DNA from: Isoperla grammatica
Taxonomy: Eukaryota; Arthropoda; Insecta; Plecoptera; Perlodidae
NCBI GenBank assembly: GCA_945910005.1
Contig: OX246746.1
Location: 37,288,305 to 37,352,304 of the forward strand
DNA: 64,000 bases
Direction of reading: 5' to 3'
The notes under the pieces are model-generated. The model had not been told where the DNA came from. It ran no database searches and saw only the letters and a list, made by a program, of their open reading frames with translations. Within the stretch, counting starts at the first letter, position 1, and the number at the start of each line of letters is the position of its first letter. Position numbers and translations under genes: made by a program. Positions 25,772 to 36,385 of the stretch are shown piece after piece.

Positions 25772-26472
25772 AAAGTTTATATTATGTTATATAATATTTT
25801 TATTTTGAATTAAGTCCACTTTTCTCATTTTTAGTTCCTATAGTGCGACCTTATATAACATTTGTTCTTGTTGACTTGAATGTTTCATAGGTAGCAATAC
25901 ATTTCCTTACAAAGAAATCTGGCATTTCATCTTAGTGATGTGTACTGCTAGTAGGCAACGTAAACCTTTTAGAAGCAAATTGCATTAGCATATAACTGTG
26001 TTAAACTATTCACATTTACTTCGGCAGCTCATCAGTCTGGAGGGGAAAAGTCTTTGCCCAGTGAAACTTGTAAACATTCTTCAGAGTTGAATTTTAGACA
26101 TTATCTTGTATTGTACGTTTAGTTAGTTTCTTTATAATTAATAAAAATGCTGTATATTAAGTTAGGTAGAATATATGTCCAAGTTTTAAGCCAACGAAGT
26201 CACAATTGCACAACAAGCTATCATTATTTATTCCCTATTTTGTCAATGGTCATGGATATGTTTATGATTCAGACTCATTGTTGGTTGCAAAAATTTATCA
26301 AAAATGGTCATTAGTCTAAATTTGAACTAAGATGATAATATAGACACTTTATTAAAACATTGTACTGGTTGTCTATTCAACAGTCAGAGTGTGTATGTCG
26401 TGTTAACCTTCTGACAGTGTTTGAGTGTTGCAATTGAGATCCAGTCTTTATAGGATAATCTGTTTGCTAGTT
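25772..26472. other. Noncoding stretch upstream of the phosphatase exons
   Basis: The missing phosphatase signal-peptide exon could lie here or further on. I could not find a short minus-strand exon with a hydrophobic leader and a phase-1 donor with confidence. No repeat ends were recognised. Confidence 0.3.
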
Positions 26473-26835
26473 ACAAGGCTTGTACTAGTGTCATGTCTCC
26501 ACTACTTGGCGCAGAGCCATGGCCCATAAGCAAACTTATATTGTCTGCCCTACCCAAAACATACGCATTGTTGCTAACTAATTACAAGGCTTGTACTCGC
26601 CTAGTGCACACACACAATCATGTCTCCACTACTTGGCGCAGAGCCATGGCCCATAAGCAAACTTATATTGTCTGCCCTACCCAAAACATACGCATTGTTG
26701 CTAACTAATTACAAGGCTTGTACTCGCCTAGTGCACACACACAATCATGTCTCCACTACTTGGCGCCGAGCCATGGCCCATAAGCAAACTTATATTGTCT
26801 GCCCTACCCAAAACATACGCATTGTTGATAATTAA
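26473..26835. repeat. 127-bp tandem repeat, about 2.9 copies
   Basis: Copies align on catgtctccactacttggc at 26492, 26619 and 26746. They are almost identical, including an acacacac stretch. Two identical-looking 71-codon open frames are by-products of the repeat. Confidence 0.93.
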
Positions 26836-27513
26836 GTAACACCCCTTACGAGACGAGATGGCACGTGGTAAGGGTGGTTAGGGGGATGGAGGGGGGGGGG
26901 GGGGATACCTATAGATGCGCAAAAATGTGTTTTTAAACTTTGATATTTCGCGGGTTAGAAACTGAATTTCGCTATTTAAAACAACACACATATTGGCTCC
27001 CGTACGAGTAAAACGAAAAGGTGTCGATATTTTTGTAATTTTGCATGAAATCTCAAAAAATCAATTTCACAAATTCCAGGATGTTTTAAATAGCCCTACG
27101 GTTGGTTCAAAAGAAAATCAATAAAATCAATAATGGTCACGAAACATCCGCCAACACACGACAGGATCTTGAGCGTCAATTTCGAACTGAATACTAAATT
27201 TCGCGAGCTAATTCGCGTTTTAAGCATTGGGTTTTAAGGCATAATTGCTCATTTAGCCGCTAGCTCACGGTTTCAGCTACAATACCGCGCAAATTCGCGA
27301 ATTGAACTTTGTTCCCATTCAATCAAAATTTAGGTGATTCGTGTGTTGGTTGTGCCAGCCTCTTCGCTCAGGATAGCCTGTGGAATATCGGGTACGTGGC
27401 GGATATCTCGATACAAGCTATGTCAGGACCCACCAGGCCAGGCAGTATGAGCCACGGAACCATCTCTACCGGTTATTAGTAAAGAAGTGAAGTAAACGAG
27501 ACATCACCTGAAG
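26836..27513. other. Noncoding stretch with a poly-G tract
   Basis: A G-rich tract lies at about 26888-26904. The remainder shows no open frame or recognisable element. The phrase tcgatatttttgtaattttg and similar text suggest diverged repeat sequence, without a family call. Confidence 0.35.
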
Positions 27514-27574
27514 TTCTTTGATAATAGCGAACCACGATCCAATAATTGGATCGTGGTTCGCTATTATCAAAGAA
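27514..27574. repeat. Perfect 61-bp palindrome (30-bp arms)
   Basis: The sequence from ttctttgataatagcgaacc to its complement is symmetric around a single A at 27544. Nearby, actttaagtgatatcttt (27651-27669) and actttacgtgatatcttt (about 27858-27874) form a diverged direct repeat around a MITE. Confidence 0.9.
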
Positions 27575-27671
27575 AGAATGCGGTGGAGTACAATTATTGT
27601 ACTAGCGACTGGGTCCTTATTCCTGAAAGGTGTCACATTGAGACCTAGCTCACTTTAAGTGATATCTTTAA

Positions 27672-27818
27672 GGCCCGGTACCATGAACAGCTAATATGAA
27701 ATGTAATGAGAGCTAATAATGTATTCGGTGGATTGTAAGGCTTCTGATTGGTGGTTGCCATAGTGAAAACAAGTTATTAGCTAGCAACTTTCCTATTAGC
27801 TGCTCATAATACTGGGCC
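27672..27818. mobile_element. PIF/Harbinger-type MITE, 147 bp
   Basis: The left end is ggcccggtaccatgaacag. The right end in complement is ggcccagtattatgagcag; the similarity continues with ctaat. The 3-bp flank TAA occurs on both sides (27669-27671 and 27819-27821), as in the TWA duplications of PIF/Harbinger. It is too short to code. A relative of similar size lies at 50228-50381. Confidence 0.8.
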
Positions 27819-27955
27819 TAAGTATAACAATGGTAGAACTTTAGACCTATAGCCTCACTTTACGTGATATCTTTCACTTTTTATGTCACTGACAACTTTC
27901 AGGAATAGAAGGCAAGTTCGGACCAGTCTGACCGTGCGCCCATGGTTCATCGTTT

Positions 27956-29062
27956 TAACTCCCTCCCCTAACTGTTGTCACGTGAGATGCCTCTCTCTAT
28001 TGTAGTACAAGATGCTAGCGGTGCGGTGGACCTAGTGACGTAGATGTGCATCAACGAGCCAGCTGGCCGGGTAAGGATCACGTCACGCCCCCTAACTGTT
28101 GTCACGTGAGATGCCTCTCTCTATTGTAGTACAAGATGCTAGCGGTGCGGTGGACCTAGTGACGTAGATGTGCATCAACGAGCCAGCTGGCCGGGTAAGG
28201 ACCAAGTCACGCCCCCTAACTGTTGTCACGTAAGATGCCTCTCTCTATTGTAGTACAAGATGCTAGCGGTGCGGTGGACCTAGTGACGTAGATGTGTATC
28301 AACGAGCCAGCTGGCCGGGTAAGGACCAAGTCACGCCCCCTAACTGTTGTCACGTGAGATGCCTCTCTCTATTGTAGTACAAGATGCTAGCCGTGCGGTG
28401 GACCTAGTGACGTAGATGTGTATCAACGAGCCAGCTGGCCGGGTAAGGACCAAGTCACGCCCCCTAACTGTTGTCACGTGAGATGCCTCTCTCTATTGTA
28501 GTACAAGATGCTAGCGGTGCGGTGGACCTAGTGACGTAGATGTGCATCAACGAGCCAGCTGGCCGGGTAAGGATCACGTCACGCCCCCTAACTGTTGTCA
28601 CGTGAGATGCCTCTCTCTATTGTAGTACAAGATGCTAGCGGTGCGGTGGACCTAGTGACGTAGATGTGCATCAACGAGCCAGCTGGCCGGGTAAGGATCA
28701 CGTCACGCCCCCTAACTGTTGTCACGTAAGATGCCTCTCTCTATTGTAGTACAAGATGCTAGCGGTGCGGTGGACCTAGTGACGTAGATGTGCATCAACG
28801 AGCCAGCTGGCCGGGTAAGGACCAAGTCACGCCCCCTAACTGTTGTCACGTAAGATGCCTCTCTCTATTGTAGTACAAGATGCTAGCGGTGCGGTGGACC
28901 TAGTGACGTAGATGTGCATCAACGAGCCAGCTGGCCGGGTAAGGACCACGTCACGCCCCCTAACTGTTGTCACGTGAGATGCCTCTCTCTATTGTAGTAC
29001 AAGATGCTAGCGGTGCGGTGGACCTAGTGACGTAGATGTGCATCAACGAGCCAGCTGGCCGG
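27956..29062. repeat. 124-bp tandem repeat, about 9 copies
   Basis: The unit starts ctaactgttgtcacgt, contains ctctctattgtagtac, and ends with gccagctggccgg and gtaaggaccaagtcacgcc. Starts fall at 27968, 28092, 28216, 28340, 28464, 28588, 28712, 28836 and 28960. Copies differ at few sites (gtgag/gtaag, gtgcatc/gtgtatc, atcacg/accaag). The last copy is interrupted by the MITE at 29066 and resumes at 29237. Confidence 0.95.
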
Positions 29063-29065
29063 TTA

Positions 29066-29236
29066 TGCTTGTTGCACTTCATGGACGTCGACGAACGGCG
29101 AGCGCCGGAAGTGGATGATCCGACCAATCAGGGCGAAGCGGCGCTTGCAAGCGCCGAAGTTGGTTGGTTCCAACTTCTTCGGACCATCTACTTCCGGCGC
29201 TCGGCGCTTGTCGACGTCCATGTAGTGCAACAAGCA
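29066..29236. mobile_element. PIF/Harbinger-type MITE inserted in the last 124-bp repeat
   Basis: The 171-bp element has 27-bp terminal inverted repeats with one mismatch (outermost tgcttgttgcact). TTA occurs on both sides (29063-29065 and 29237-29239). Removing the element and one TTA restores the 124-bp repeat text (ggccggtta|ggatcaagtcacg). The interior is nearly palindromic throughout, with cggcgctt/aagcgccg at the centre. Confidence 0.88.
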
Positions 29237-29239
29237 TTA

Positions 29240-29706
29240 GGATCAAGTCACGCGCTATTGTGACTCATGCATGGTACGTCGAGGCATCCGGCGAGCAACA
29301 AGTCTTGTCTTACCTTAGCTTAGAGGAATGATACAGAAGCAATTCACAGCCGACCGACTAAATCCATGTGTGGAAGTTGTAAAACCTTGAAACCCCTTCT
29401 GAGAGAATTAATGGGAGGAGGTTCTAATTATTTTGTGTGGCTCTTGGCTTTGTGAATGTGTTCTTACTGGCCATAATATTATATAGAAGTTCATGGGTTT
29501 CATTCTTGGCTAACATCTTTCATCCCATTAATTTTTACGGACTGAAACTTGATTTTCTTAGCTGAACCGAATCTTCGTTTTTATTTTGGTCGAACCAAAC
29601 CTGACCCAAACTGTGAGTTTTCTTTAGTCGAACCGAACCTTTGTTTTTGTATTGGTTATAGTCTGAATCTTTTTTGTATTTTGGTCGAACCTAATCTGAC
29701 TGAACC

Positions 29707-29708
<2 letters not shown>
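29240..29708. other. Noncoding stretch
   Basis: It contains short direct repeats of a gtcgaaccgaacct-like word (about 29570-29706), a diverged micro-repeat. No gene was recognised. Confidence 0.4.
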
Positions 29709-29801
<93 letters not shown>

Positions 29802-29838
29802 CATTATTATTATTATTATTATCATTATTATTATTATG

Positions 29839-29869
<31 letters not shown>

Positions 29870-29874
29870 TTATG

Positions 29875-29958
<84 letters not shown>

Positions 29959-29966
29959 TTATTGAA
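29709..29966. repeat. (TTA)n microsatellite, about 255 bp
   Basis: Nearly pure TTA repeats with a few TCA, TGA and TTT interruptions. Its right border is the dispersed repeat at 29967, of which it looks like the tail. Confidence 0.97.
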
Positions 29967-30175
29967 TGTATCACAATCATACAATCTCGGTCAAAACCGG
30001 CGTTTACATGTTATACGGACGTATAATGTCAAGTATTTCCATGTGTCTACCTTATTTAACTTCACTAATCACATGTCACTAGTTAAACAGTCATCAATCT
30101 CGGTCAAAGCCGGTGTTTACATGTTATACGGACAATACAGATGTAATGTCAAGTATTTCCATCAGGTACCTTGTT
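29967..30175 (-). mobile_element. Dispersed repeat with AAT tail (probable LINE 3' end), two copies
   Basis: The segment caatctcggtcaaaaccgg, ggcgtttacatgttatacgg, gtcaagtatttccatgtgt occurs at 29974-30040 and again, diverged, at 30093-30170. A third copy is at 37862-37930. Read on the minus strand, copies 1 and 3 end in cattcaataaaat-like text running into an (AAT)n tail, the layout of a retroelement 3' end. No coding part could be identified. Confidence 0.5.
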
Positions 30176-31112
30176 CAACTTCAGTCGTTACTGTCTTATT
30201 AGTACTTGTTCATAGTATACACTGCATAATGATATGATCTTATTTGCGTTGTCTTCGTGTGTGTCTTCTTTGCGTCGTGTTACTGTGTGTACGGTCGTGG
30301 CCGATTTCTCGATGCCATCCTAGTAATTCTACTCTATGGACAATGGAAAACCACGGAAACCATGTCAGGATGGATGTTGTCTCGAAGGATTCACTCTCAT
30401 AAGTTTAAACTAGTTCTAAATGTTCTTCGGTATGTTAATGTTCACGTTATGTTCTGTCAAAATTATTTTCTATAACAGCTGTCAAAGTTCGTTTTGTTGT
30501 TTCGAAAAGTCAATGCACTCAGTCGATACACTTCCCAGTTTGTTCGAAAGTCCACTATTATTTCCCTTCAACGACCTTGATAGGAGTCCTCTCACGATTT
30601 TCCTGGTGAGGTCTCGTCGAACTCCAGAACCGCGCGCGCTGTTAGCGGCAAATTTGTGGACTACCATCTCGTAAATTTCCAATTACTTCTTAGATTTCAA
30701 AGACGAAAAGTCCTCTCAATTCTGAAAAGATTGAAAAGTGCTTACGTACAACTGCTAATACATCTAACTTTATTCATATAATCTTGGTAAATTATGAGTA
30801 ATGAATAATATGAACTAAATCTACGCGTATATTGACCTAATTTGTCTGCCAAAATTATCTACCTTCATTTGTTCCTATGTTAAACAAAACGGAGTCCCGA
30901 CTATCTCGGAACAACCACTTAAAACTAAATTAAACTATTATTTGTGTGAATATAAATGCAAACTAGTACTTCCCTTCAATTTCCCTCGTAGTAGACATCT
31001 TATGGAACACCCCCATGTCAAAAACTGGGACCGATTCTTCCATCTATCATAGAAATTATATTTTTAATAATGAGCAAATTTTTACATGACTCTTAGACCC
31101 GGTTCACACAGG

Positions 31113-31187
<75 letters not shown>

Positions 31188-31641
31188 GTTATTATTATTG
31201 TTATTTTATCTTAACCGACACAAAATGCTATTTTAATCCAAACCATATTTTTTTTTAAATTTTTTTTCGGATTTAGCTTAAAATAACCTAACAGTCCTGA
31301 ACTGCAAATCAAACCGAACCGAAATACTAATAATTATGGCGGTCGATGTGCTTAAGATCGTACATTGGCCATCCAATGAGAGCGAGGCAATAACTATACA
31401 TGGCGACAATTACAATGTTACAAACGGCCGCATTACTCAATGTCGGGCTGTATAATATTGCCTAAACTTACAAGTGATTCGTTTCTCCTTTCGTTCAATG
31501 TGTATTGATGGTTTGCAGGAACCTTAAAACAACGTGCTTGGCGGCCATACTAGTGCTATATGTTTGAGTATGTTCCATGGAGAAACAGTTGAAACCAATT
31601 TTAGTAGAAATTAAAAACTAATTTCATAAGGATTTTTTTTT

Positions 31642-31645
<4 letters not shown>
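30176..31645. other. Noncoding stretch with a TTA tract
   Basis: A (TTA)n tract lies at about 31114-31205. A minus-strand open frame at 30482-30682 (66 codons) has no recognised motif and may be retroelement debris. Nothing else is supportable. Confidence 0.4.

Positions 31646-31714
<69 letters not shown>
31646..31714. repeat. (TA)n microsatellite at the 3' end of a Penelope-like element
   Basis: About 34 TA units. It directly follows the 3' UTR of the minus-strand Penelope-like fragment. A second, short TA tract (32608-32621) bounds the other side. Confidence 0.9.
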
Positions 31715-31717
<3 letters not shown>

Positions 31718-32610
31718 AATAAAATTAAAATAATTGCGGGTTATTCCGCCACGTCCTACCTCCATATTGTGCCGACGTTTCAGGAACCTTATGGATCCTA
31801 TCCTCAGGGCGTCGAGCTGTCAACTGATGTCTCCCGCGCTCGCTGATAGTGAAACTGCGCGCGCCGATGTCACCCCATGTTGTTTCTTGTCGGTAGTTCC
31901 TTGTTCGAGCTTCGCTCTCGAACGCGTCATCACTCGTCGTGTATCCGCGCGAAATTCAGTTTCCGGCGTCGTCTGAACTAATGTTATAGACTTTTTTGAG
32001 TTTTTTGAGCCAGCAAAAACACGAGTGGTGCATTTTTTTGTCAATTAACGGTCCCCACGCATCACTTAATTTGTAGAGACTTCGTTCATAATCCGCGTTC
32101 AAATTGACACTGTTTTTACGCACCTCAATAGCTTCTCTAATTAGTCGTGGCATCAGTCGTGTTTCATGTTTGAGGAGTTGGCTACTATCAAAATCAATAC
32201 CATGTTCCGCGTTGTTTAAGTTATCCACCGTGTGTTTGGCCAGGGCTGACAAATGAACTTCACCACGCTTGCAGTTACCCTTGTGGTCTCTAATCCTTTT
32301 AGTCACTGCTCTCCCAGTCTGACCAATGTAAACAGCACCACACCTGCACGGTATCTGATAAACACCCGAAGACTCAAGGGGTGGCACAGGGTTCTTTACT
32401 AAACGGAACAAGCTTTGTATTTTGTTTCTGGGTTTTAAAACCGTTTTAACATTAAACAGTGCAAGTAAGCGGGCAATACGATCCGTTGTTTTTTCAACAT
32501 AAGGCAGATAAGCAGTAGATTGGCTGTTAGTTCCAGGTTTTTCCCGTTCTGTGTTTTGCCTGTTGATATGAATTAGACGGTTAAAAACTTTAGTGACGGT
32601 CTTTTTATAT
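31715..32610 (-). mobile_element. 5'-truncated Penelope-like retroelement: GIY-YIG endonuclease end plus 3' UTR
   Basis: Penelope-like elements join a telomerase-related reverse transcriptase to a GIY-YIG endonuclease. The frame from about 32605 down to 31956 contains the linker after the RT (AYLPYVEKTTDRIARLL; KPRNKIQSLFRLVKNP). It then has the nuclease: GVYQIPC..CGAVYIGQTGR (GIY and YIG motifs), KRIRDH, HTVDNLNNAEHGIDF, and a REAIEVRK stretch with the usual Arg/Glu. A stop lies at 31956. The RT domain is missing. The 3' UTR carries a hammerhead-like motif (31769-31815), typical of these elements, and leads into a TA repeat. No frame damage was seen in the retained part. Confidence 0.88.
31769..31815 (-). 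ncRNA. Hammerhead ribozyme-like motif of the Penelope-like element
   Basis: On the minus strand: CUGAGGA (fits the CUGANGA core), then a stem II with AGGA and UCCU around a 10-nt loop, then GAAAC, then GUC at the would-be cleavage site. Stem I can form from GCC before the core and GGC after GUC. Stem III would be only the ACGU word, as in the minimal motifs known from Penelope-like elements. Activity is not shown by sequence alone. Confidence 0.5.
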
Positions 32611-32804
32611 ATATATATATAAAATTGATCTGGTAGTTAATTTGTAATTCTTTTTATTTTTATTTCACATGTATTTTTAATTATAAACGTTGCTTTTATG
32701 CAATTTCAAAATCATACCCGCTCATCTTCTTCAATGATTATTGCCACCAGTATAGCCGCTGTACGTCACAGGCAAACTGTCAATTGAATTCAAGTCTAGC
32801 ACCG

Positions 32805-34213
32805 AGAGAGGTGGTTCAGCAGGAACACACAACGGTCCGATTTCGACCATTGGTAATTCTGATTCCTGACTGAAAGTTGTGAGAGGTTTTCCTCAATCAG
32901 AAGGTGAACACTGGGATCGAGTGAGATGATGGTGAATGATGAAAGGCGGTCCACAGCACTTGACAAGGCCGGAAGAACACTGGGATCGAGTGAGATGATG
33001 GTGAATGATGAAAGGCGGACCACAGCAGCTGACAAGACCGGAAGAACACTGGGATCGAGTGAGATGATGGTGAATGATGAAAGGCGGACCACAGCACCTG
33101 ACAAGGCCGGAAGAACACTGGGATCGAGTGAGATGATGGTGAATGATGAAAGGCGGACCACAGCACCTGGCAAGGCCGGAAGAACAATGGGATCGAGTGA
33201 GATGATGGTGAATGATGAAAGGCGGACCACAGCACCTGACAAGGCCGGAAGAACACTGGGATCGAGTGAGATGATGGTGAATGATGAAAGGCGGACCACA
33301 GCACCTAGCAAGGCCGGAAGAACACTGGGATCGAGTGAGATGATGGTGAATGATGAAAGGCGGACCACAGCACCTGACAAGACCGGAAGAACACTGGGAT
33401 CGAGTGAGATGATGGTGAATGATGAAAGGCGGACCACAGCACCTGACAAGGCCGGAAGAACACTGGGATCGAGTGAGATGATGGTGAATGATGAAAGGCG
33501 GACCACAGCACCTGACAAGGCCGGAAGAACACTGGGATCGAGTGAGATGATGGTGAATGATGAAAGGCGGACCACAGCACCTGACAAGGCCGGAAGAACA
33601 CTGGGATCGAGTGAGATGATGGTGAATGATGAAAGGCGGGCCACAGCACCTGACAAGGCCGGAAGAACACTGGGATCGAGTGAGATGATGGTGAATGATG
33701 AAAGGCGGACCACAGCACCTGACAAGGCCGGACGAACACTGGGATCGAGTGAGATGATGGTGAATGATGAAAGGCGGGCCACAGCACCTGACAAGGCCGG
33801 AAGAACACTGGGATCGAGTGAGATGATGGTGAATGATGAAAGGCGGACCACAGCACCTGACAAGACCGGAAGAACACTGGGATCGAGTGAGATGATGGTG
33901 AATGATGAAAGGCGGACCACAGCACCTGGCAAGGCCGGAAGAACACTGGGATCTAGTGAGATGATGGTGAATGATGAAAGGCGGACCTACAGCACCTGAC
34001 AAGGCCGGACGAACACTGGGATCGAGTGAGATGATGGTGAATGATGAAAGGTGGACCACAGCACCTGACAAGGCCGGAAGAACACTGGGATCGAGTGAGA
34101 TGATGGTGAATGATGAAAGGTGGACCACAGCACCTGACAAGGCCGGACGAACACTGGGATCGAGTGAGATGATGGTGAATGATGAAAGGCGGACCACAGC
34201 ACCTGGCAAGGCC
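32805..34213. repeat. SINE head followed by a 69-bp minisatellite, about 19 copies
   Basis: The head at 32805-32907 (gagaggtggttcagcagg, then cctgactgaaagttg and gaggttttcctcaatcag) matches the tRNA-like head and body of the SINE at 41711. The tandem array begins inside that body: aacactgggatcgagtgag corresponds to aatgctgggactgag of the SINE. The 69-bp unit then includes atgatggtgaatgatgaaag and caaggccgg. As 69 is a multiple of 3, both strands stay open for hundreds of codons; these frames are not genes. A one-base insertion near 33988 shifts the frames. Confidence 0.9.
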
Positions 34214-34529
34214 TAGGTCCCCCTTGGTACAGCCGGAAGGGCCCCGCTCGGCTCGGCTCGCATACACCATTGCGGGATGTATTAATAAACCCAATTCTCC
34301 CGCGTCAATTCACTCACTTCACGCCCACGCCCGTCCGAGACCTACCTTACTCTCTGCACATGTTTCCATTCCACACCAAATGTGAGTTCAAACCTATCTT
34401 AGTCGCAAAATATTTTATCCTAAATTTTTGTACATAAAATTTTGCAATCATATTTATAGAAAATCGGATAGCATTTGGAACGTTTTTTTAGGAACCTTTT
34501 GGTGCAAAATACTAGGTTAAAAATTCTGA
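34214..34529. other. Noncoding stretch
   Basis: Sequence after the 69-bp array, starting with a GC-rich part containing ggctcggctcgg and then AT-rich. No gene or element end was recognised. Confidence 0.4.
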
Positions 34530-34990
34530 TTATATTATATTATTTTATATTATATTATATTATATTATATTATATTATATTATATTATATTATATTATAT
34601 TATATTATATTATATTATATTATATTATATTATATTATATTATATTATATTATATTATATTATATTATATTATATTATATTATATTATATTATATTATAT
34701 TATATTATATTATATTATATTATATTATATTATATTATATTATATTATATTATATTTTTAATTATATAATATAATATAATATAATATAATATAATATAAT
34801 ATAATATAATATAATATAATATAATATAATATAATATAATATAATATAATATAATATAATATAATATAATATAATATAATATAATATAATATAATATAAT
34901 ATAATATAATATAATATAATATAATATAATATAATATAATATAATATAATATAATATAATATAATATAATATAATATAATATAATATAAT
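34530..34990. repeat. 461-bp AT-rich palindrome made of two opposed pentanucleotide arrays
   Basis: The left half is (ATATT)n (34530-34756) and the right half is its reverse complement, (AATAT)n (34764-34990), around a spacer of about 7 bp, tttttaa. Each half has about 45 units, and the arms are equal in length about a centre near 34760. The whole can fold into one long AT hairpin or cruciform. Ile/Leu/Tyr open frames here are not genes. Confidence 0.95.
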
Positions 34991-35390
34991 TCTTTGACAT
35001 ATGTAAGTAATCATAACAAATGGCAACAACAATAAATTGTATACCGATTAGTTTTGGGTAATAGTTCTTTTCTTGAACTCAATCCAGAGCCACCAAATTC
35101 ATGATGGCTTCTGATTGGTACGGCTGAGTTCCGGATCTAGGATAAGCATTCATGCCGCATCCACGCCAGATTGCCATGTTTACATTGTTCAAACAGACCT
35201 GACACTGTAGTTCACGGCAAATAGATTTACATACAACCTAATGTAATCCTTGTAAATCAAGACTAAAGCATATTGTTGATAATGGACGACCATGACAGGA
35301 CTGTTTGGTTTCCGATTTCATACGGGCGCTCTGCACACAAGAAGTCATTTTTAGGGTTTGTTGTTTCGCGTCTTCATCTGCGAATTACGT
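34991..35390. other. Noncoding stretch before the 42-bp array
   Basis: Unique-looking sequence with no open frame of note and no recognised element. Confidence 0.4.
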
Positions 35391-36385
35391 AGCTAAAAGT
35401 GTGCATAGTTTCTTAGCGGTGGATGTACAATAAGCTAAAACGAGCTAAGGATGTACACGTAGCTAAAACTGTGCATAGTTCCTAAGCTAAGGATGTACAA
35501 GACAAGAAGATAAAACTGTGCATTGTTCCTAAGCTTAGGATGTACACGTAGCTAAAAGTGAGCATAGTTCCTTAGCTATGGATGTACAAGAAGCTAAAAC
35601 TGTGCATAGTTCCTAAGCTAAGGATGTACAAGAAGATAAAACTGTGCATAGTTTCTAAGCTAAGGATGTACAAGAAGATAAAACTGTGCATAGTTTCTAA
35701 GCTAAGGATGTACAAGAAGATAAAACTGCGCATAGTTTCTAAGCTAAGGATGTACAAGAAGATAAAACTGTGCATAGTTTCTAAGCTAAGGATGTACAAG
35801 AAGATAAAACTGCGCATAGTTTCTAAGCTAAGGATGTACAAGAAGATAAAACTGTGCATAGTTCCTAAGCTAAGGATGTACAAGAAGATAAAACTTGCAT
35901 AGTTTCTAAGCTAAGGATGTACAAGAAGCTAAAACTGCGCATAGTTCCTTAGCTATGGATGTACAAGAAGCTAAAACTGTGCATAGTTTCTAAGCTAAGG
36001 ATGTACAAGAATATAAAACTGCGCATAGTTTCTAAGCTAAGAAGGATGTACAAGAAGCTAAAAGTGAGCATAGTTCCTTAGCTATGGATGTACAAGAAGC
36101 TAAAACTGTGCATAGTTCCTAAGCTAAGGATGTACAAGAAGCTAAAACTGCGCATAGTTCCTAAGCTAAGGATGTACAAGAAGCTAAAACTGTGCATAGT
36201 TCCTAAGCTAAGGATGTACAAGAAGCTAAAACTGCGCATAGTTCCTAAGCTAAGGATGTACAAGAAGCTAAAACTGTGCATAGTTTCTTAGCTAAGAATG
36301 TACAAGTATCTAAAACTGTGCATAGTTCCTAAGCTAAGGATGTACAAGAAGCTAAAACTGCGCATAGTTCTTTAGCTAAAAATGT
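35391..36385. repeat. 42-bp minisatellite, about 23 copies
   Basis: The unit is gatgtacaagaagctaaaac followed by tgtgcatagttcctaagctaag, with variants gata/gcta, tgtgc/tgcgc and tcc/ttc. Two outer units are longer or diverged, for instance with gatgtacacgtagc. Several small indels (near 35895 and 36042) cut the otherwise continuous open frames on both strands. Variants tgtgc and tgcgc often alternate, suggesting an 84-bp higher-order unit. Confidence 0.95.

Noticed and set aside
29036..29263. 75-codon open frame
   Set aside because: It spans the end of the 124-bp array and a Harbinger MITE; the palindrome explains it.
32796..34294. Long open frames on both strands (up to 438 codons)
   Set aside because: 69-bp minisatellite translations; the origin in a SINE body explains the sequence.
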